A DNA stretch of 64,000 nucleotides, taken from positions 1,543,566 to 1,607,565 of the forward strand of contig CM044958.1 in assembly GCA_024516035.1 (NCBI GenBank). The letters are read 5' to 3'. Below are positions 37,801 to 48,649 of the stretch, one piece after another. The number at the start of each line of letters is the position of its first letter. Position 1 is the stretch's first letter. A program made the position numbers and the translations under genes. The stretch is from Bactericera cockerelli (taxonomy: Eukaryota > Arthropoda > Insecta > Hemiptera > Triozidae). The notes beneath the pieces were generated by a model. The model was not told the origin of the DNA. It ran no database searches and saw nothing but the letters and a program-made list of their open reading frames with translations.

Positions 37801-40800
37801 CCGTTAAGTTTTCTTTCGATTTCAATCATAAAAAACATATGTCACTGCAGACTTTCACCTCTAAAAATGCCAATTTCGAGAACACCATTAATTTACGGAA
37901 AAATTGACGTGAGAAAAAAAGTACTTTTACAAAAACCTTACTATGACCCTGATTAGAATTAAACAAGAATATTTTTTTGATTTCATATGGTGTAAAACAA
38001 AAATTTGGACCTATGAACATAAAAAAAGTACTAAAAAATGTAACTAACGCTGAAATACAGGGTGTAACAGTTTTGAAACTTGCACCCTACTAGCTCCGCC
38101 CCTGATAAGGTTTTTGAAAATTTTAAAAGCTCATTATACTCAGCCTAACTTGGACTTTAATTAACAGGAATAAAAAATATAGCATTCCATTTAAAATTCG
38201 CGAGAAAAATGAAAAAATATGGCCTAAAAACCGGAAGGGCCGACCGGGGCCAAAAATAAATATGACCACAGGATGGGCCATAGGGCACTTCTTATACCTA
38301 GGACTTTACAGAATTGAAAAATTCCGTCGCGTTCAAAAGTTACGAGGGGGTGGCCACCTTTTCTGAAACATACTGTATAAATGTAAAAAGAAGCAGAGGA
38401 CAAATTATCCAAGAGATGCAATATACAGTATGTTTCAGAAAAGGTGGCCACCCCCTCGTAACTTTTGAACGCGACGGAATTTCTCAATTCTGTAAAGTCC
38501 TAGGTATAGGAAGTGCCCTATGGCCCATCCTGTGGTCATATTTATTTTTGGCCCCGGTTGGCCCTTCCGGCTTTTAGGCCATATTTTTTCATTTTTCTCG
38601 CGAAATTTAAATGGCATGCTATATTTTTTATTCCTGTTAATTAAAGTCCAAGTTAAGCTGAGTATAATGAGCTTTTAAAATTTTCAAAAACCTTATCAGG
38701 GGCGGAGCTAGTAGGGTGCAAGTTTCAAAATTGTTACACCCTGTATTTCAGCGTTAGTTAGATTTTTTAGTACTTTTTTTATGTTCATAGGCTCAAAATA
38801 TTGTTTTACACCATATGAAATCAAAAAAATATTCTTGTTTACTTCTAATCAGGGTCATAGTAAGGTTTTTGTAAAAGTACTTTTTTTCTCACGTCAATTT
38901 TTCCGTAAATTAATAGTGTTCTCGAAATTGGCATTTTTAGAGGTGAAAGTCTGCAATGACATATGTTTTTTATGCTTGAAATCGAAAGAAAACTTAACGG
39001 AGAAGCGATTAAGATCATAAAAAAAGCCATTTAACCTGCTAGTTTTTTCACGACAGTGTCCGGTAAAGTAGGTGAATTTCGTATTGGATTTTTTTGTTGT
39101 TGAGGAAACACAATTGGCATAGAAAATAAATAATACCTAATAAGGGAATAATACTTCAATTAACATAACTAAATGCAAAATTAAATGAAGATTATTTCTT
39201 CTAAATCAGTGCCGGATGATTTTTTTCTCTCTCTCTCTTCTCCTCTTTAAAATAATTGAATTGGTTTAATTTTCACCCTCAAGAGTTTGGTACTTGACCT
39301 GGTATTTTTTTCTCTTAAATTTCGAGATAATTATTTTTTATTTAGAGACCTGGTATTCATTACTAGCAACACCAGTATGATTTTTTTTTTTAATTTGGGT
39401 TTAATATCGCGTTTCAAGTGCATGGTCATATCATAACGGGGGTGTTACCCTCCATTCGCAAGAAACTCACCAACCTCCTAAACACATTTATCTCACCTAG
39501 CCTGGGTTAGGCCGGAATGCCAGCACCACGAAGTCTTCTCCTCGCTGGACGTTGCTTAACTTCGGTGATCCTACAAGAATCGTTGCATTCAAAGCGCCAT
39601 CGGACTGACTCCAGAATTATTTACAATGTGTTTTCTACAGATTTTACCAACTTACCAACTAAAATTGTCTCAAGAGGGGACCCCTAGGCCGACTTTAGAA
39701 GCAGCATTATCCGATAACTATTTTTGATACAAGTGAAAAAAAGAGAGAGAAAAAAAAAAATATCCGGCACTGATTTAGAAGAAATAATCTTCATTTAATT
39801 TCGCATTTAGTTATGTTCATTGAAGTATTATTCCCTTATTAGGTATTATTTATTTTCTATGCCAATTGTGTTTCCTCATAATAAAAAAAAATCCAATACG
39901 AAATTCACCCACTTTACCGGACACTGTCGTGAAAAAACTAGCAGGTTAAATGGCTTTTTTTATGATCTTAATCGCTTCTCCGTTAAGTTTTCTTTCGATT
40001 TCAATCATAAAAAACATATGTCACTGCAGACTTTCACCTCTAAAAATGCCAATTTCGAGAACACCATTAATTTACGGAAAAATTGACGTGAGAAAAAAAG
40101 TACTTTTACAAAAACCTTACTATGACCCTGATTAGAATTAAACAAGAATATTTTTTTGATTTCATATGGTGTAAAACAAAAATTTGGACCTATGAACATA
40201 AAAAAAGTACTAAAAAATGTAACTAACGCTGAAATACAGGGTGTAACAGTTTTGAAACTTGCACCCTACTAGCTCCGCCCCTGATAAGGTTTTTGAAAAT
40301 TTTAAAAGCTCATTATACTCAGCCTAACTTGGACTTTAATTAACAGGAATAAAAAATATAGCATTCCATTTAAAATTCGCGAGAAAAATGAAAAAATATG
40401 GCCTAAAAACCGGAAGGGCCGACCGGGGCCAAAAATAAATATGACCACAGGATGGGCCATAGGGCACTTCTTATACCTAGGACTTTACAGAATTGAAAAA
40501 TTCCGTCGCGTTCAAAAGTTACGAGGGGGTGGCCACCTTTTCTGAAACATACTGTATAAATGTAAAAAGAAGCAGAGGACAAATTATCCAAGAGATGCAA
40601 TATACAGTATGTTTCAGAAAAGGTGGCCACCCCCTCGTAACTTTTGAACGCGACGGAATTTCTCAATTCTGTAAAGTCCTAGGTATAGGAAGTGCCCTAT
40701 GGCCCATCCTGTGGTCATATTTATTTTTGGCCCCGGTTGGCCCTTCCGGCTTTTAGGCCATATTTTTTCATTTTTCTCGCGAAATTTAAATGGCATGCTA

Positions 40801-43800
40801 TATTTTTTATTCCTGTTAATTAAAGTCCAAGTTAAGCTGAGTATAATGAGCTTTTAAAATTTTCAAAAACCTTATCAGGGGCGGAGCTAGTAGGGTGCAA
40901 GTTTCAAAATTGTTACACCCTGTATTTCAGCGTTAGTTAGATTTTTTAGTACTTTTTTTATGTTCATAGGCTCAAAATATTGTTTTACACCATATGAAAT
41001 CAAAAAAATATTCTTGTTTACTTCTAATCAGGGTCATAGTAAGGTTTTTGTAAAAGTACTTTTTTTCTCACGTCAATTTTTCCGTAAATTAATAGTGTTC
41101 TCGAAATTGGCATTTTTAGAGGTGAAAGTCTGCAATGACATATGTTTTTTATGCTTGAAATCGAAAGAAAACTTAACGGAGAAGCGATTAAGATCATAAA
41201 AAAAGCCATTTAACCTGCTAGTTTTTTCACGACAGTGTCCGGTAAAGTAGGTGAATTTCGTATTGGATTTTTTTGTTGTTGAGGAAACACAATTGGCATA
41301 GAAAATAAATAATACCTAATAAGGGAATAATACAATTAACAGAACTAAATGCGAAATTAAATGAAGATTATTTCTTCTAAATCAGTGCCGGATATTTTTT
41401 TTTTCTCTCTTTCTTTCTCTCTCTCTCTCTCTCTCTTCGCCTCTAAAATAATTGAATTGGTTTAATTTTCACCCTCAATAGTTTGGTACTTGACCTGGTA
41501 TTTTTTTCTCTTAAATTTCGAGATAATTAGATTTTTATTTAGAGACCTGGTATTCATTACTAGCAACAAAAGTATGATTTTTTTTTTTAAATTTGGGTTT
41601 AATATCGCGTTTCAACTGCATGGTCATATCATAACGGGGGTGTTACATTCCATTCGCAAGAAACTCACCAACCTCCTAAACACTTTTATCTCACCCAGCC
41701 TGGGTTAGGCCGGAATGCCAGCATCACGAAGTCTTCTCCTCGCTGGACGTTGCTTAACTTCGGTGATCCTACAAGAATCGTTGCATTCAAAGCGCCATCG
41801 GACTGACTCCAGAATTATTGACAATGTGTTTTCTACAGATTTTACCAACTTACCAACTAAAATTGTCTCAAGAGGGGACCCCTAGGCCGACTTTAGAAGC
41901 AGCATTATCCGATAATTATTTTTGATACAACTTGAGCTTTGAAAAGTGAAAAAAAGACAGAGAGAAAAAAAATATCCGGCACTGATTTAGAAGAAATAAT
42001 TTTCATTTAATTTCGCATTTAGTTATGTTTATTGAAGTAATATTCCCTTATTAGATATTATTTATTTTCTATGCCAATTGTGTTTCCTCAACAAACAAAA
42101 AAAATCAAATACGAAATTCACCCACTTTACCGGACACTGTCGTGAAAAAACTAGCAGGTTAAATGGCTTTTTTTATGATTTTAATCGCTTCTCCGTTAAG
42201 TTTTCTTCATATTTCAAGCATAAAAAACATATGTCATTGCAGACTTTCACCTCTAAAAATGCCAATTTCGAGAACACCATTAATTTACGGAAAAATTGAC
42301 GTGAGAAAAAAAGTACTTTTACAAAAACCTTACTATGATCCTGATTAGAAGTAAACAATAATATTTTTTTGATTTCATATGGTGTAAAACAATATTTTGA
42401 ACCTATGAACATAAAAAAAGTACTGAAAAATCTAACTAACGCTGAAATACAGGGTGTAACAATTTTGAAACTTGCACCCTACTAGCTCCGCCCCTGATAA
42501 GGTTTTTGAAAAATTTAAAAGCTCATAATACTCAGCCTAACTTGGACTTTAATTAACAGGAATAAAAAATATAGCATTCCATTTAAAATTCGCGAGAAAA
42601 ATGAAAAAATATGGCCTAAAAGCCGGAAGGGCCAACCGGGGCCAAAAATAAATATGACCACAGGATGGGCCATAGGGCACTTCCTATACCTAGGACTTTA
42701 CAGAATTGAAAAATTCCGTCGCGTTCAAAAGTTACGAGGGGGTGGCCACCTTTTCTGAAACATACTGTATTGAGAATGAACGGGTGTTTCATGGAGAAAC
42801 AGGAGACTGTATGAAAAAAAAAATAATAATAATAAATAAAAAGGCAATATAGTTTGCGTAATAATAATATAATAAAAGAAATGTGAAACCGACTTTGATC
42901 GATAAGGTGGCGAATGAGTACCCTGGAGGTCGGTCGGTGGTTCAAGTCCCAAGATGAGCAAAAATTTGGTAAGGCCAGTTCGAGCAATTGTGACAACACG
43001 CTTGTGATTAACACAAATATGATAACTTTGTATTTACTATGTAATTTTAAATAAAATCAATTCCTTCCTTCTTTTTCAACTGTCAATTTAAAAAAAGAAA
43101 GAAAAAAAAAAAAAAAAACAAACAGAGTGTGTTGCTTAGCAGTTGAAAGGGACATTTGAGTATTATAATAGGGAGAGTGCTTTCTGTAACCAGGTCCAGC
43201 TCAATTTTTTTTTATTATTAATATTCCCTAATACCTACTAACCTCGAAAAGCCTAATTCTGCCTCTATTAGAACCAAATTATGATACAGACTTAAAGTTA
43301 AGATAAGCCAGACCCTCCCTCAAGTCGAGCTATAGTACGCTGTGATTGGTTCAAACTCCGACTTTAGGGCTTGTCTACCTTAATTATCTTATATTATAAT
43401 CCTGTTTTATAATTCGCCCCTTAGTAACTAAACTGGCGACCTTTTAAAATTAGTTCCATAGGAAATTTAATTTCTGTAATGTATGAAGAAAAGCCTTCAT
43501 TGTTAAATTAAAGTTACACAAAAAATAAATAAATAATACATGACCATTTTGTACAAAATCACTAAATAAGATTAATATCTGAGATTATTCCATAAACAAG
43601 GGTTAAGTCAGTTATCAAGGGGGGTCATCAGGTCACCTCTCGTACTATTCCTAGTTTTTATAGTTTAATAATAATAGTGGTTTTTATTTATTTTCTTTAT
43701 AAAGAAAGATTTATACAAAGGTACTTCTCCTATAATCTTTGAAGGGCTTCTAAGAGATGTGGTTAACGCCCTAGCCTGGTAATCCAGCTAGCGTAAGCAT

Positions 43801-46800
43801 TGGGCTTCTAATTCCACCCAGTGCATGAATTCTTCCTCATTAATTTGAGTTTGTGACCACATAATAAAAGACTCTGAGGGCTAGGTAGTAGAAAATGCTT
43901 TGAGCATTAACCTGGTGGTTACCTTCCACTAAAAAGTGTTTTTATTATTTCTTTGAATTGTGTAACCGTTTAACCAGAATCACCCATTTTTGGCGAATTC
44001 TTACATCACTTTTCTTTTTTATAGCACAAGAGAAGTATACAAACTAGGTAAATTTAGAAGAAAGAAATGAAAAAACTCAAGATGAAAGAAATGAAGAATT
44101 ACCTTACAGGAACAGAGGGAGTTGTGTTGTCGTTTCCCGTTGAATTCTAAATGACTGAAATTTATTTTCATTAAGAAGGAAAAAGCATTTCTTGAATACA
44201 TAATGGAGTTTTGAAGAGCTCTTGAAATAAAAATAATGTCTTACTTATTAACAAATTATAAGTTAACTAATCAAACGCAATACAGTTGATCCTGGGTAAT
44301 TTATGTAAAATAAAACCCACCAGCCTCCGCGGCGGAATGGTTGTGACTACTGCCCGTAGTCCAAAGATCCTGAGTTCGATCCCCGGTCGGAGCAGACTTT
44401 TCACATTGAAAATGCTGTTTCCACCGTACATGTGAGGCTGGCACTTCCGGCCCTACCCAGTCTGGGTGAGATTAATGTGGGAAACTGGTACGATTGCCAG
44501 CGAATGGAGGGTAAAAACCCCGTCTAAATCCAGAACGTGACAGAAGAGGGACAGGCGGAGGCATTACATAAGGAAATATCAGCCAAGGTAACGGGAGTTG
44601 AAATGAGGATAACTGGGAGAGAAAGACATACCCCACTTCTGATTCTGGATATAGATGCGTCCCTGAAAGGTAAAGAGATAGAAGACATCATAAGAAAAAC
44701 TACTAAAGTATATGAAATGGAATTAAGATCATTGAGGATAGGTAGGTCAGGAACGCAGATAGCCGTTGTTCTTATGCCTGCAAAGGCGGCTGAGGAATTA
44801 CTGGCCTCCGGCGATATTAAAATCGGGTGGACACGGTGCAGGGTGAAACCGAAGATAGATGTTCTTAAATGTTTTAACTGTCTCAAACTAGGGCACCACT
44901 CGGATATATGTAGAGAAGAAAGGACGGATAAAAAATGCATGAATTGTACACAGGTAGGCCACATGATCCGAGAGTGCGATAAGCCAAGTTTTTGTCCAAT
45001 GTGTAACAGAGAGGGCCACAGGAGCGACAGCAGATACTGTCCATCGTACAGGATGAGAATCCAAGAGGCAACAGATCAGTGGAAGAGTAGCAATAGAAAA
45101 CAGGACGGAAGAAATGATATCATGGAAGTGGAGCTAGAGGATGACACATAAAACTTATGAAATAATTATGACAAGTATTCTACAAGTAAATTTAAATAGG
45201 TCCCCAGCCGCACATGATCTCTTAGAGAAAGCAGTAGAGGATAAAAATATCAGTTTAATATTACTGAGTGAACCCAATAAAAAACGTATTGAGAGTGTTG
45301 ACTGGGTTAAAGATGATAAAAGCGATGTTGCAATTAAAATAATTGATAAAAATCTGATTGTTAACAACACTGGTAGTGGTGTGGGATTTGCGTGGGTGGT
45401 CGTACAGGACATCCAAATATTTAGTTGTTACATCTCACCAAATGTATCCATCAATATTTTTAAAACTTTTACAGAAAATATAAAACGAGAGGTTCAATCC
45501 TCAGGTTATAACCACTATATAATTGGGGGGGATATGAACGCCAAATCATTCCTGTGGGAATCAGCGGTGGAGGATGACAGAGGAAATGTGCTGGCGGAAC
45601 TAATTTCAGAGTTAGGGATGGTAGTACTAAATAGGGGGGGCAAGCCAACGTTTGTGAGGGGGAATAGTTCATCTATTATAGATGTTACTATTTGCTCAAG
45701 AAATTTGGTTCGTAAAATTAAAGATTGGCAAGTATTAGATGACGAGAACTTGAGTGATCATGAATATATCTTCTATGAGATTAAGAGAGAGAGAGATGGT
45801 CCGAATCAGACAGATCAAATAGATGTACAAAATTTTAAGTGGAAATATAATGTTAATAAGGACGATGAATTTATTAGCAAGTGTGAAAGGATCTTTGACG
45901 GAGAAGAAAATTATGATACGGAAAAGTGTACAAGAGTTTTACAAGAGGTATGTGAGGCTGTGTATAAAGCGAATAACAAGAATACAAGGAGAAAACCAGT
46001 TTACTGGTGGAGTGAATGTATAGCAGAAAAAAGGAAAGAATGTCATAAGCAGAAGAGAAAAATGGTAAGATCAAATAAGAGAAGGGATATTACAGAGGAA
46101 GAGAGAACAGAGATAAGGAAGAAGTATTATAAGCTGAAAGAGGAACTAAGGTGGGAGATAAATAACGAGAAACGAAGAAAATGGATTGAGATTTGTAATG
46201 AGTTGAATCGAGATGTGTGGGGTAGGGGATATAAAATTGTATGTAAAAAGTTTAAGTTGTTTTCAAATATTAAACTGAATGCAGAAGAAAAAGTACAAAT
46301 AGCAGAAGAATTATTTCCACAAGACCAAATAAATAACTGGGCCAGAAAAATAGTAACAGAAAGCGATATTCCCTCATTTACACTGGATGAGTTAGCTAAG
46401 GCTGTTTCAAAAAATAAGGCAAAAAAAGCTCCTGGGCCTGATGGGCTGGTTTCAGAAATTTTTAAAATTTTCTTCAGAGCAAAACCATACTTTTTTCTTG
46501 GAATTCTTAATGATGTTTTAAAAAAAGGTGACTTCCCGAGTATATGGAAAGAAGCGAATTTAGTTTTATTCCCAAAAGGTAAAAAAGATGTAAGAGGAAA
46601 TATGAGTTTTAGGCCGATCTGTTTGTTAAATGTAATGGGAAAAATAATGGAGCAACTTATAAAAATCAGACTAGTAGAGGAAATAAAGCAAAAAGGTGAT
46701 CTAGCACAGAACCAATATGGCTTCTGGGAGGGAAAAAGTACTATAGATGCAATGAAAGATGTTATGCTCTGTGCGGAAAAAGCCAAACAAGAGGGAAAGC

Positions 46801-48602
46801 TTTGTGCAATCACCCTACTTGACGTGAAAAATGCGTTCAACAGTATCCCTTGGAGAGGAATTGCAGAGGAATTAGAGAGAAGAGAAATATCAAACTACCT
46901 CATAAATATTTTGTTTAGTTATTTAGAAGACAGACAATTGATAATAGATGATAACCGAGAAAAATACGAAGAGAGCGATAGACATGTAAACCAAGAAAGG
47001 AATAGAGAGATAAGAACACGAAACGAGGTGAGAGGGAGAGCAGATGAGGAGCAAAATAATGTGGGGGAGTCAGAAGTTAGGGTAAGTGAAGAAAGAGAGA
47101 GTAGAAGCGTAAGAACTAGAGAGCGAGACAGAGCTATAAGGGACATATCATCGGAGGAATATGAGGGGGACAGCGAAGAGGAGAGTAGGAGGGGAATAAT
47201 TATGAGTGATAGGGTAAAAAAAATTAGGGGGAAAACTGTCATGGAGCTATCCTGTGGAGTACCCCAAGGATCCGTCCTTGGAAGTCTTCTGTGGAATCTC
47301 TATTATGATCCACTTGTCAGATTACCACTACCATCATCGTCAAAAATAATAGCTTATGCAGATGACGTTGCAGTTGTGACCACAGGAGAGAGTAAAGAAG
47401 TTATAGAGAGAAATATTAATGAGGCAGTGAGTGAGATTATATGTTGGTTAAAAGGTCACAAGTTACAAGTAGCCCCACACAAAACTGAGGTAGTGTTATT
47501 AGTATGTAAAAGAGTGTGCAGAGAGATAGAGGTTCAAGTAGAAGATCTGAGAGTAAAATCTAAAAAATCAGCGAAATACCTAGGAGTGCATTTTGAGCAA
47601 GGATTGAAGTTAGCAGTTCATGTAAAGAGTGCAGTAGAAAAGTCTGAGCGAATAGCGGCAAATCTGGGCCGACTAATGCCAAACATAAGCGGTCCAGATA
47701 ATGAGAAAAGGAAAATTTTAGCGAGTGTTGTTTATTCAAGTTTACTGTATGGAGCGCCTGTATGGGGGAGTGTAATAAAGTGGAATAAGTATGTGAATTT
47801 ATTAGAAAGAGTACAGCGGAAAGTTATGTTGAGAATGGCGAGAGCATATAGGACTTCATCTACACCAGCCTTACAAGTCCTTACAGGATCACTACCTGTA
47901 GAGATGATGGTAGAGGAAAGAGTTAAATTGTATGAATTAAAACAAGACGAGAATTATAACGAGGAAGAGAGAAAGGAAAGAGAACATGAAATAGAGAGTA
48001 ATTTAGTAGAAAAATGGAAAGAGAAATGGAGAATGGAAGAAAAAAGAGGACAATGGACAAAAAGATTGATTAAGGATATAGAAAAGTGGAGGACTAGACA
48101 GCATGGATCACTCACTTATGAATTAAGTCAGTTCATAATAGGACACGGAAATTTTAATAATTATTTATTTAGAATGAAGATAGTACGGTCAGAAGAATGT
48201 AGATATTGTAGCGAAAAGGATAGCCCCGAACATACATTATTCCAATGCCCAAGATTCGAGGAAGAGAGAAGAAAATACAGAGAGGACGGGGGGGAAGAAA
48301 TATATGTGGAGAATATAGTGGATAAAATGTTAGAAAGTGAGAATAAGTGGTTGAGGATAGAGAGCTTAATAAGACAGATTATGAGAGAGAAAGCAAGAGA
48401 TGAGAGATTGAGAATTCAGAACAGTCGGGCCCTTGACGTTATCCCAAGGTGAGCCCAAGAGTCAGTGTATCTGAAGTAATGTTCAAGTAACGGTTCCGGA
48501 TGCACTGTCTTTAAATGAAAGAGATAGGTTTTTTAGTGGGTGGAAATCCCACTCCCCATGTTTTCCGGGTGTCTTTTAAAGATTTTTCCCCTATCTCTTT
48601 CT

Positions 48603-48649
<47 letters not shown>

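Larger units (their letters stand above)
44539..48643 (+). mobile_element. R1-like non-LTR retrotransposon, 5'-truncated
   Basis: 4.1 kb including a ~40-nt poly(A) tail (48,604-48,643), flanked by a 13-bp duplication. It contains the C-terminal part of ORF1 (gag) and a complete ORF2, which overlap by 11 nt (ATGACACATAA) in different frames, as is common in the R1 and jockey group. Frames are fully open, so the insertion is young. The 5' truncation removes the promoter and the start of gag. The element lies on the gene's strand inside intron 4. Confidence 0.92.

Noticed and set aside
36599..42412. Repeated 60-90-codon frames in the foldback arms
   Set aside because: The same peptides appear on opposite strands because the arms are inverted copies; no family is recognisable.
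42616..43014. 132-codon minus-strand frame across the end of foldback copy 3
   Set aside because: It joins foldback terminus, simple sequence and a SINE-A; a composite of repeats.
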